Source: a virus
Strand: one strand, 5' to 3'
IMG/VR virus record: IMGVR_UViG_3300026184_000179
Span: 1-34,621 of that record
DNA length: 34,621 nucleotides
Positions within the stretch are counted from its first letter, which is position 1, and every line of letters begins with the position of its first letter. The notes under the pieces were generated by a model that was not told the origin of the DNA, made no database searches, and was given only the letters and a program-made list of their open reading frames with translations. The position numbers and the translations under genes are program-made. Below are positions 13,731 through 20,559 of the stretch, piece by piece.

Positions 13731-16543
13731 TTAACCTTGCATTACGCACTGAATATAGCTTCCAAAAAACTTTTGGACATCTAAATGATGTTGTTAAAGG
13801 TGATGAAAGTGCAGTTGGTATAGCTGATATTGGCAATACATTTGGTCACATAAGATTCCAAAAAATATGTGATGATAAGAAAGTCAAGCCAATTTTCGGA
13901 GTAAGGCTAGCAGTTGTTGAATCTGTATCTGAAAGAGTAAGAACAGAAGGCAGGCAGTATATTTTTCTAGCAAAAAATAACGATGGCTTATCTGAAATAT
14001 ATAGGCTAATAAAAACTGCTTATGAAAATTTCTATTATATACCAAGAGTTGGCCTGCTTGATGTTTGGAATTTAAGTGAAAATATATTTGTTCTTTCTGA
14101 TAACTTTGAGATACCAGAGAGAATAGATTATATTGCTTTATCACCAGGCATGAACCCAAAATGCTTAGAGTTTGATTTGCCTCGTGTTGCTATCAATAAT
14201 AATTACTATACAACGCCTCAAGATTATAAATATTATGAGGCATTGGCTAATGATAGGAATAGAGAAATACAAACATACTCTCAACACATATTATCAGAAG
14301 CTGAATTTTATTGGCTTTTCAAGGATAAATCTGCTATAGAAAATACATACAAGATAGCAGATGAATGTAATGCTAGAGTAAAAAAGGCTGAGATGGTAAA
14401 ATATAAAGGAGATTGGAATTTAAGGGATTTATGTTATCAAGGTGCTATTGAAAGAGGCGTTGATTTAAATGAGCCTATTTATTATGAAAGGCTTGAGAAA
14501 GAACTTGGGCTAATTGAAGATAAGAATTTTGGTGATTATTTTTTGATTACTTCAGAGATGATCAGGAAGGCAAAAAAGAAAATGCTTGTTGGCCCTAGTC
14601 GTGGTTCATCAGCTGGCTCTCTTGTTTGCTACTTAACTTATATAACAGAGATTGATCCAATCAAGTTTGGTTTAATCTTTGAACGTTTCGTTGATGTTAA
14701 TCGTTCTGATTTGCCTGATATTGATATTGACTTCCCTGATAAAAAGCGTGGCAAGGTCATCAAGGATTTGGAAAATACTTATGGCAAAGAGAATGTAACC
14801 CATATTGCAAATATCAATAGGTTGAAGGCCAAGTCTGCTATAGGTAGATTTGCACAAGCCATTAACATACCAGCATATGAAACAGAAGAAGTAAAAGATG
14901 CAATTATTGAACGTTCTGGCGGTGATGCTAGAGCAGCAATGTGCATTAAAGATACGCTAGAAACTACTGAAGTTGGGAAAGCTTTGATTGAAAAGTATCC
15001 TAATATGAAGTATGTTGAAATGTTTGAGGATCATGCTAGCCATGCTGGTATGCACGCTGCTGGTATTATTGTTTGTAACGAACCATTACATCATTATGGC
15101 GGAATCAATGTAAAAGATGATGTCATAATGATGGATAAGAAAGATGCTGAAGCTGTTAATCTTTTGAAAATTGATTGCCTTGGTCTTAGGACTTTATCAA
15201 TTTTAGAAGATTGTGCTAAACATGCTGGCTTTGATTTCCATGATTTCTATGAATTGCCTCTTGATGATAAAAAGGTTTTTGATGTTTTCAACCAAAGTCG
15301 TTTCCATGGCATATTTCAATTTGAAGGATATTCTCTTCAAGCAATTACAAAGGGCATGGGCGTTCATAGGTTTGAAGATATTGTTGCTATTACTTCTTTG
15401 TCCCGGCCTGGTGCTCTTCACTCTGGTGGCGCTAATCGCTATGTCAAACTTAGCAATCAGGAAAATGAGCCGACTTATTATGGCGATATACACAAAAGTA
15501 TCGTTGGTGAAAGTTTTGGCATCGTTATTTACCAAGAGCAAATGATGAATATTGCTAGGCTTATCGGCAATCTCAGTTGGGGTGATGTTGATAAGCTTAG
15601 GAGAGCAGCAAGTAAGAGTCTTGGTGATGAATTCTTTAGTCAATATAAAGATAAATTCATGACTGGTGCAGTTGATGAAAATAATGTTTCTGTTGAAAAT
15701 GCAGAAGCTTTATGGAATGATATTTGCCATTGTGGCTCTTGGATATTCAATAAGTCTCATGCTGTTTCTTATAGTCTTATATCATATTGGACTGCTTGGT
15801 GTAAAGCTTATCACCCATTAGCTTTTACAGCAGCAAATCTTAATAACGCAAGGGATGAAGAAACATCAATCAAGATATTAAGGGATGCTGTAAAATATGA
15901 TGGCATTGAATATACCGCCATTGATCCTGATGAATCTGATGTTGATTGGACCATAAAGGATGGCAAGCTTCTTGGTGGTCTCACAACTATAAAAGGAATA
16001 GGGGTTAGCAAGGCAAAGGAAATAGTGAGGCGTAGAAATAAAGGAGTTGAGCAAACTCCAAGCATTTATAAAAAGCTCATGAATCCTGAAACTAAGTTTA
16101 ACATTCTATTCCCTTGTGAATATCATTGGGGTGATATATACAGAAATTATAGAATGTATGGCCTTGATTTGCCACCAGTCCCAATTGAGATGATACAAGG
16201 TGCTGGGAATTATATTTTTATTGGATTACTTTCTGATAAAAACTTACGTGATTTAAATGAATATCAAAGCGTTGTTAAAAGAGGTGGCAAGATAATTGAA
16301 AATGATACCTTGTTTTTAAACTTGGTTTTTGAAGATGATACTGATAGTATTATGACTACAATAAACCGGTGGAATTTTGAAAGAATTGGTAGAGAAATAA
16401 CTGAAAAAGGTGTTGTTGGCAAACATTGGTATTTAATAAAAGGTACAATCAAAAACCCAGAATGGCGTCGCGTTGATATATCAGAGATAATAAACTTAAA
16501 CGAATACATCGGTTTAAAAGAGGTTGACAATGCTGTTAATTGA
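13727..16543 (+). CDS. dnaE: DnaE-type DNA polymerase III alpha subunit, inactive PHP domain
   Basis: The 938-residue C-family polymerase starts in an ATGA overlap. Residues 1 to about 200 form a PHP domain whose metal histidines are gone: the HSxYS site reads TEYSF, and the DHG site reads DIG. The palm has VGPSRGSSAGS near 287 and the catalytic aspartates D333 and D335 (PDIDIDFPD) and D483 (KIDCLGLRT). A helix-hairpin-helix (TIKGIGVSKAKEI) lies near 755 and an OB-like domain follows. Compared with E. coli DnaE (1160 residues), the C-terminal tau-binding region is missing. With the adjacent exonuclease it should replicate phage DNA; clamp and loader genes were not seen here. Confidence 0.92.
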   Translation: MINLALRTEYSFQKTFGHLNDVVKGDESAVGIADIGNTFGHIRFQKICDDKKVKPIFGVRLAVVESVSERVRTEGRQYIFLAKNNDGLSEIYRLIKTAYENFYYIPRVGLLDVWNLSENIFVLSDNFEIPERIDYIALSPGMNPKCLEFDLPRVAINNNYYTTPQDYKYYEALANDRNREIQTYSQHILSEAEFYWLFKDKSAIENTYKIADECNARVKKAEMVKYKGDWNLRDLCYQGAIERGVDLNEPIYYERLEKELGLIEDKNFGDYFLITSEMIRKAKKKMLVGPSRGSSAGSLVCYLTYITEIDPIKFGLIFERFVDVNRSDLPDIDIDFPDKKRGKVIKDLENTYGKENVTHIANINRLKAKSAIGRFAQAINIPAYETEEVKDAIIERSGGDARAAMCIKDTLETTEVGKALIEKYPNMKYVEMFEDHASHAGMHAAGIIVCNEPLHHYGGINVKDDVIMMDKKDAEAVNLLKIDCLGLRTLSILEDCAKHAGFDFHDFYELPLDDKKVFDVFNQSRFHGIFQFEGYSLQAITKGMGVHRFEDIVAITSLSRPGALHSGGANRYVKLSNQENEPTYYGDIHKSIVGESFGIVIYQEQMMNIARLIGNLSWGDVDKLRRAASKSLGDEFFSQYKDKFMTGAVDENNVSVENAEALWNDICHCGSWIFNKSHAVSYSLISYWTAWCKAYHPLAFTAANLNNARDEETSIKILRDAVKYDGIEYTAIDPDESDVDWTIKDGKLLGGLTTIKGIGVSKAKEIVRRRNKGVEQTPSIYKKLMNPETKFNILFPCEYHWGDIYRNYRMYGLDLPPVPIEMIQGAGNYIFIGLLSDKNLRDLNEYQSVVKRGGKIIENDTLFLNLVFEDDTDSIMTTINRWNFERIGREITEKGVVGKHWYLIKGTIKNPEWRRVDISEIINLNEYIGLKEVDNAVN

Positions 16544-16712
16544 TAGGAAAGCTGGAACGTCTGTAATATTGAAAACTAAATCAGGAGAAGAAATTAAAGT
16601 AACAGTTGTTTCTCAAAATAATTATGGAGTCAAACTTGGCTTTGATGCTGACAAGGAAACAGTTAATATTTTACGTGAAGAGGTTTATGATCGCAATCGC
16701 AACAAAGGATAG
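16530..16712 (+). CDS. csrA: Phage-encoded CsrA-family RNA-binding regulator
   Basis: ATG 16530 has GAGG six bases upstream and overlaps the polymerase end. The 60-residue protein matches CsrA: MLLIDRKAG at the start (E. coli MLILTRRVG), a central EIKVTVVSQNNYGVKLGFDA, and ILREEVYDR at the end (E. coli VHREEIYQR). The RNA-binding Arg residues equivalent to R6 and R44 are kept (R6, R49), with a five-residue longer second loop. CsrA dimers bind GGA motifs, usually over ribosome-binding sites, to repress or stabilise mRNAs. The phage copy may act on host transcripts or on the phage's own ACACAGGAGAT leaders. Confidence 0.87.
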   Translation: MLLIDRKAGTSVILKTKSGEEIKVTVVSQNNYGVKLGFDADKETVNILREEVYDRNRNKG

Positions 16713-16722
16713 GAGATAAAAG

Positions 16723-16953
16723 ATGAGAAAGAGAAGTAAGGCACAAGCACAGCATCGCAATTGGGCAAAGTATCGTATTTGTGGTGTTTACTATAACTTG
16801 AAAAGTCTTTGTTATAGTAGCAAAGGAACAAAGGTTGCTATGAGTCCATATGAAAGAAAAAGAATTAAAGAGGCTGAAAACATTATCAAGGATGTTATTG
16901 ATAGATGGGATCAGCGTACAGAAAAACTTGGATTCATAAGGAGAAAAAGATAA
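16723..16953 (+). CDS. Small very basic protein, 76 aa
   Basis: ATG 16723 follows AGGAGATAAAAG. The product is extremely Lys/Arg-rich, starting MRKRSKAQAQHRNWAKYR and ending FIRRKR, with two Cys in the middle and a long charged helix (ERKRIKEAENIIKDVIDRW). A nucleic-acid-binding role is likely from charge alone. Its stop overlaps the ligase start (TAATG), and it follows CsrA directly, so an RNA- or DNA-binding partner of either is conceivable. Family not recognised. Confidence 0.68.
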   Translation: MRKRSKAQAQHRNWAKYRICGVYYNLKSLCYSSKGTKVAMSPYERKRIKEAENIIKDVIDRWDQRTEKLGFIRRKR

Positions 16954-18017
16954 TGGAGAAAGTCACTTTATACAATAGAGATGCTGCTGGCCGAATAAGA
17001 ATTTGGAGCATTGAGCCACAAGATGATGGCTTATTAATGGAATATGGTTTACTGGATGGTGAAATCACCACACAATTTGAAGATGTTCCAGAAGGAAAGT
17101 CCACAAGAGATATAGTTGAGCAAATAGAATCAAGGATGAATTCAAGAATAAATAAAAAGCTTGATGTTGGATATGTCCGAACGCTTGAAGAGGCCAAAAG
17201 CAGGAAGCAAGTTTTAAATGCTCTTGGCCTTCCAAAGCCTATGCTAGCACATAGGATAGATAAAGTGAATGATGTCGATTATGAAGGATCAGTCATCCAA
17301 TATAAGTATGATGGGCATCGATGTTTAATAACAAATGAAGGCGGAGAAATTAAGGCATACTCAAGATCAGGCAAATGGATAGATACTATTCATGAGATAA
17401 TTGAATCAGTAAGTATTCCTGAAGGAATGATTCTTGATGGCGAATTATATTTGCATGGCAAGCCTTTAAATACAATAACAAGCCTGATTAAAAGGCGCCA
17501 AGAAGGAACTGAAAATTTGGTTTATATATGCTATGACGTTATGCTTGATGAGTGTTATAGCGATCGACTTAGTGTTATTGAAACGCTTAGCAAATATTGG
17601 GGTGATAATATACAAGTCGCACCAATATTAAATAATTGCCGTGAAAGTGAAATCCCTGGCTTGCTTGATGAAGCAATAGAAAGTGGATATGAAGGCTTAA
17701 TATTACGTCAGCCTGGTTATTTCTATGAGGATAATAAAAGATCAAAGGGATTGATTAAAATTAAAAAGTTCCTTGAATCTGATTTTGAAATATCTGATAT
17801 CAAACAGTCCAGAGAAGGTTGGGCAATATTAACTTGCTTAACTTCTGAAGGAAAGGAGTTTGATGTATCAGCACCAGGGGATTTTCAAGACAAGCACTGG
17901 CTTTGGATCAAAAGAGGCGAGTATATTGGTAGAAAAGTTAATGTAAAATATTCCAATATAACCTCATATGGAATACCATTCCATCCTGTGGCTACTAGGA
18001 TAGTTGAAAATTTGTAA
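16953..18017 (+). CDS. ATP-dependent DNA ligase with N-terminal WGR-like domain
   Basis: ATG 16953 overlaps the previous stop (TAATG), with AGGAG nine bases upstream. Residues 1-75 resemble a WGR domain (LYNRDAAGRIRIWSIE start, then a Gly-rich loop and a NKKLDVGYV end), a nucleic-acid-binding module known from PARPs and some phage ligases. The adenylation domain follows with K118 in YKYDGHR (motif I), LDGELYLHG (motif III), EGLILRQP (motif IV) and KGLIKIKKF (motif V), then a compact OB domain. It seals nicks in phage DNA after replication or recombination. It is the last gene of the rightward operon. Confidence 0.88.
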   Translation: MEKVTLYNRDAAGRIRIWSIEPQDDGLLMEYGLLDGEITTQFEDVPEGKSTRDIVEQIESRMNSRINKKLDVGYVRTLEEAKSRKQVLNALGLPKPMLAHRIDKVNDVDYEGSVIQYKYDGHRCLITNEGGEIKAYSRSGKWIDTIHEIIESVSIPEGMILDGELYLHGKPLNTITSLIKRRQEGTENLVYICYDVMLDECYSDRLSVIETLSKYWGDNIQVAPILNNCRESEIPGLLDEAIESGYEGLILRQPGYFYEDNKRSKGLIKIKKFLESDFEISDIKQSREGWAILTCLTSEGKEFDVSAPGDFQDKHWLWIKRGEYIGRKVNVKYSNITSYGIPFHPVATRIVENL

Positions 18018-18164
18018 TCGTTTGTACACAGTTGTACAGCTTGTAAATTTGTATTTCCATGATTTTATGGGATTTCGCTGGTTTACAAGCTTTACAAATT
18101 TTGTTCAGTGTACAAACGGTAAAATCGGCTATTTCGGACGATTACAAGCTGTACAATCGTTTGT
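18016..18164. repeat. Dyad-rich noncoding segment with TTGTACAGC/GCTGTACAA repeats
   Basis: TTGTACAGCTTGTAA (18032-18046) has a perfect inverted copy at 18142-18156. CGTTTGTACAC (18019-18029) has a perfect inverted copy at 18108-18118. AATCGTTTGT is repeated directly at 18016-18025 and 18155-18164, and a GTTTACAAGCTTTACAAAT half-site-like word lies at 18081-18099. This nested arrangement, starting on the ligase stop codon, is not a GC-rich terminator. It resembles a multi-site binding region for a protein recognising TTGTA/TACAA. Confidence 0.8.
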
Positions 18165-18185
18165 TCAATCGACAAAATGTGATCG

Positions 18186-18375
18186 TAAGTGATTGATTTT
18201 ATTGAAATTATAAATATACCGGGTTTTCAAGCACGTAAGTTATTGATTTTAAAGGGGTTTAGGGCGATATTTTAGGCTAATTCTAAGGCTCTCTAAGCGC
18301 CGATTTAAAAAGCCGTATATTCGCCCTAACCCCTCGCCGATCTGAGCCCCTGCAGCGCCTCGAAAAGCCGATTTT
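18186..18375 (-). repeat. Copy B of a diverged 190-bp inverted repeat; noncoding gap 18018-18401
   Basis: This is the inverted partner of 7487-7676, equal in length, and includes two iteron-like words TAAGTNATTGATTTT (18186-18200 and 18236-18250, 50 bases apart). The remaining part of the gap up to 18401 is GC-richer. No gene, tRNA or convincing terminator was found although the ligase (+) and amidase (-) genes converge here. Confidence 0.75.
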
Positions 18376-18401
18376 ACCGGGTCAAGGGTCGATTCCCGCA
18401 A

Positions 18402-19016
18402 TTAGGCGAAGTCTACCGAATTTAACATGCCATCAAGCAAATACCAGTTAAATCTACGGCCTGGATCGCTTTTCCTTCCTGGCGATATAAATTCATGTCC
18501 TGTTATAGTGGAGCCATATAAAGGCCTGTACAGGCCTATATTCTGATCATACCCTATTTTTAAATGCATCTGAGGGTATTGATTTTTTATAAGCCAAGCA
18601 AGTGATTTATATTGAAGGTATTCATACTCTGTATGATCATCACCTATCAACTCAATACCATCAGAATATTTATTAAGGCCATCCAAATTTTTATGATCTT
18701 TACTTATCCATTCAGATCGGCCTGCATGATATTGTTGATATCCTTCTTCACACAACTCCCATATTTGGCCCATCCTACCAATCAACCATCTTGCTGAAGC
18801 ATACATCCTATTTGGATTGCTTTTCAGCTTAAAGTTCCTGCGTTGATCAATAGGTAAATTAAGATCAACAAATAGCTCCCAGCATTTTTGCAAATCAAAC
18901 TTTTGGCTTGTGAATGCATATTTGCCGCTGAAAAAATGTATAACAATAGCATCAAGAGAATATAATTCATCTCCTGAAAAACAGAAATCTGGTAAATGTT
19001 CTTTAACAATATTCAC
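18402..19016 (-). CDS. Endolysin: N-acetylmuramoyl-L-alanine amidase (Amidase_2 type)
   Basis: The start is set at GTG 19016, overlapping the upstream stop as GTGA, with AAGGGG eight bases before it; the frame continues upstream to 19109 without a ribosome-binding site. The 204-residue enzyme has AIVIHFFS (zinc His near residue 27), ASARWLIGRMGQIWELC, HAGRSEW, and ITGHEFISPGRKSDPG containing the second zinc His, the catalytic Lys and the third ligand Asp. This is the AmpD/T7-lysozyme pattern. It cleaves the amide bond between N-acetylmuramate and L-alanine in peptidoglycan. No signal peptide is seen, so release needs a holin, encoded just upstream. Confidence 0.87.
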   Translation of the reverse strand: MNIVKEHLPDFCFSGDELYSLDAIVIHFFSGKYAFTSQKFDLQKCWELFVDLNLPIDQRRNFKLKSNPNRMYASARWLIGRMGQIWELCEEGYQQYHAGRSEWISKDHKNLDGLNKYSDGIELIGDDHTEYEYLQYKSLAWLIKNQYPQMHLKIGYDQNIGLYRPLYGSTITGHEFISPGRKSDPGRRFNWYLLDGMLNSVDFA

Positions 19017-19282
19017 TGTATTAACCCCTTTGCTTGAAATAAAGCTATAGTAAGCCAACCGCTTACACTTAAAAGTATCATAATCAAAGCACCTGATAGC
19101 ATAAGCCACCTATTGCTCATACTATCAATACGCCTGAATATGCCGCCAATCTTTTGATTTAGCTCAGCACGATCCCTTTGATACTGTTCATTGAACTCCT
19201 TTCTATCCCTCTCATATATTTGTATATGAGTTTCAACTTGCTGCTTGGCTTCTCTTGCTATTTGCAAAGCATCTTCGCTCAT
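19013..19282 (-). CDS. Candidate holin or lysis accessory protein with C-terminal membrane helix
   Basis: The 89-residue protein has a long charged coiled-coil-like N-terminal part (residues 1-55, many Glu, Gln and Arg) and one hydrophobic segment at about 60-83. The end overlaps the amidase start. A coiled coil followed by one membrane helix occurs in some one-helix holins and antiholin-like proteins of Gram-negative phages. Position between the spanin pair and endolysin supports a lysis role. The two-helix protein at 19905-20177 is a competing holin candidate. Confidence 0.6.
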   Translation of the reverse strand: MSEDALQIAREAKQQVETHIQIYERDRKEFNEQYQRDRAELNQKIGGIFRRIDSMSNRWLMLSGALIMILLSVSGWLTIALFQAKGLIQ

Positions 19283-19289
19283 TTGCGCC

Positions 19290-19616
19290 TCAAAGATCGT
19301 TTTGTATAAAATCTACCAACCTATTATGAATAGCATGGCACTCCTTTGCCTTTGCCATATTTTTATTATGAACCTTCAAAACTTTCTTTGTAGGGATTTG
19401 ATTATCACTTTGTGATAATTTTTCAAACCACTCACACCTTTTTAAATATTCAGAAGGTATTTCATTCTTTATTTTATTAATGGCTTTTTCAAAAATTATC
19501 GCAGAGTCAATTGTCGGTTCCCCTATAGATGGGCTCACCGATGGACTTGTTGAACAGCCTACCAAAATCAGGGCTGAGATAATCACAGCCAAGCTCCGAT
19601 TGATTAATCTCTTCAT
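19290..19616 (-). CDS. Outer-membrane spanin lipoprotein (Rz1-like o-spanin)
   Basis: The start is M at 19616, giving MKRLINRSLAV followed by a hydrophobic segment and a lipobox LVGC with C21, the expected signal peptidase II site, then a Ser/Pro-rich stretch typical of Rz1. The 108-residue length is longer than the classic Rz1 (60 residues). The first 110 bases overlap the i-spanin gene in another frame, the arrangement known for Rz/Rz1. The lipoprotein should anchor in the outer membrane and contact the i-spanin across the periplasm to fuse membranes at lysis. Confidence 0.8.
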   Translation of the reverse strand: MKRLINRSLAVIISALILVGCSTSPSVSPSIGEPTIDSAIIFEKAINKIKNEIPSEYLKRCEWFEKLSQSDNQIPTKKVLKVHNKNMAKAKECHAIHNRLVDFIQNDL

Positions 19617-19905
19617 CTGTAACAGTAGGTTTTGCATTTTCCTGTAACTCCTTAATAAATTTCAAAGCTTCTTTTCTTTTCCTTTCACTCTCTGATATTG
19701 CATCTTTTAATCTCTGATCAAACTGGTCATTTAATTTCTTTTTTAGCTCTTCAGTTTTCTCAGATTGCTCTGCTTTACAAGCATCAACCCCTGATTGGAA
19801 AATCTTATCAGTGTACCATTTGAATGCTGAATAAACTCCAGCCAAAAACACACCAATAAGGATTAATATAAAAATCCACTTATATTGTTTGAAAATTGAT
19901 AGCAT
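19507..19905 (-). CDS. Inner-membrane spanin (Rz-like i-spanin)
   Basis: The 132-residue product has an N-terminal membrane anchor (residues about 9-29, IFILILIGVFLAGVYSAF), then a long Lys/Glu/Gln-rich coiled coil (about 45-90) in the periplasm. That is the i-spanin design. It overlaps the Rz1-like gene and starts in a TAATG overlap with the upstream two-helix membrane gene. No sequence identity to lambda Rz is claimed; the assignment rests on topology, overlap and neighbours. Confidence 0.8.
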   Translation of the reverse strand: MLSIFKQYKWIFILILIGVFLAGVYSAFKWYTDKIFQSGVDACKAEQSEKTEELKKKLNDQFDQRLKDAISESERKRKEALKFIKELQENAKPTVTDEEINQSELGCDYLSPDFGRLFNKSIGEPIYRGTDN

Positions 19906-20177
19906 TAATTTTCACCATGCGTAATTCGATTATTTTCCTTGTATTCTTTTACTTTCTCAGTTCCTTCTCTAACAAGCCATATCCCTAATACAGCAGATAT
20001 AGCTGCTCCAAATGAACCAAGTCCTATCAATTCAACGCCACTGCCTTTGCATTCAAAAGCGCCGCATATATGATATACCATAAGATTGAATAAAAATGAT
20101 AGGCATACTAGTGCAAAAGCAATAGTAACAAAACCTAAAGTAGTTGATTGCTTGTTTCTGCATTTCATGCTAATCAT
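19905..20177 (-). CDS. Two-helix membrane protein, holin candidate
   Basis: The 90-residue protein has two hydrophobic segments (about 13-36 and 48-68), separated by a short loop with two Cys (CGAFEC), a basic N terminus, and a charged C-terminal tail. The size and topology suit a class II holin. It lies directly upstream of the spanins. The start at 20177 has AGGA about nine bases upstream; an internal Met at codon 4 is possible. It controls lysis timing if it is the holin, which remains inference. Confidence 0.62.
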   Translation of the reverse strand: MISMKCRNKQSTTLGFVTIAFALVCLSFLFNLMVYHICGAFECKGSGVELIGLGSFGAAISAVLGIWLVREGTEKVKEYKENNRITHGEN

Positions 20178-20182
20178 AATTA

Positions 20183-20557
20183 TTAATCCTGTGATAATGG
20201 CAATAATTCGATTGATAAATCCGTTGCTTGCTTTGGGTTTGGAGTTGACCTCGAATATGTTACAGTATTGCTTGGTACACTTCTTTTGCCACTTTGAGTT
20301 ATGGTAATAAGATAAATTTCATAATCACCAAACAATGGCACACCAACCTCTTCACAAGTTATTGGCGTTCCATGCTCAATTGTTGATCCACCTTGAACAT
20401 TACCACCTTCATATACAACTTCATAAAATAAAGGCTTATCTCCTTCTTGTATTGGATTGCCAGTTACATATTCAGTTGGCTCTGTGAAGTTTAAATTGCA
20501 ATTCCCATATGCAGAAACTGCAAAGAATAAAACCAAAACAGTAAAAATTACTTTCAT
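20183..20557 (-). CDS. Secreted protein with signal peptide, possible Ig-like/FN3 fold
   Basis: The start is ATG 20557, with GGAG six bases upstream. Residues 1-18 (MKVIFTVLVLFFAVSAYG) are a classical signal peptide with an AYG-type cleavage site; the mature 106 residues hold two Cys and many beta-prone segments ending in SGKRSVPSNTVTYS, reminiscent of a fibronectin type III C-terminal strand. It is likely exported to the periplasm or surface. It sits between glycosyltransferase and lysis genes. It might be a superinfection-exclusion or cell-surface protein, which is inference. Family not recognised. Confidence 0.65.
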   Translation of the reverse strand: MKVIFTVLVLFFAVSAYGNCNLNFTEPTEYVTGNPIQEGDKPLFYEVVYEGGNVQGGSTIEHGTPITCEEVGVPLFGDYEIYLITITQSGKRSVPSNTVTYSRSTPNPKQATDLSIELLPLSQD

Positions 20558-20559
20558 GA

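Noticed and set aside
18301-18401. A terminator between the converging ligase and amidase genes
   Set aside because: No GC-rich stem followed by a T-run could be found in either direction.
19017-19109. N-terminal extension of the amidase up to 19109
   Set aside because: No ribosome-binding site at 19109; GTG 19016 has AAGGGG and a GTGA overlap and gives the usual amidase length.
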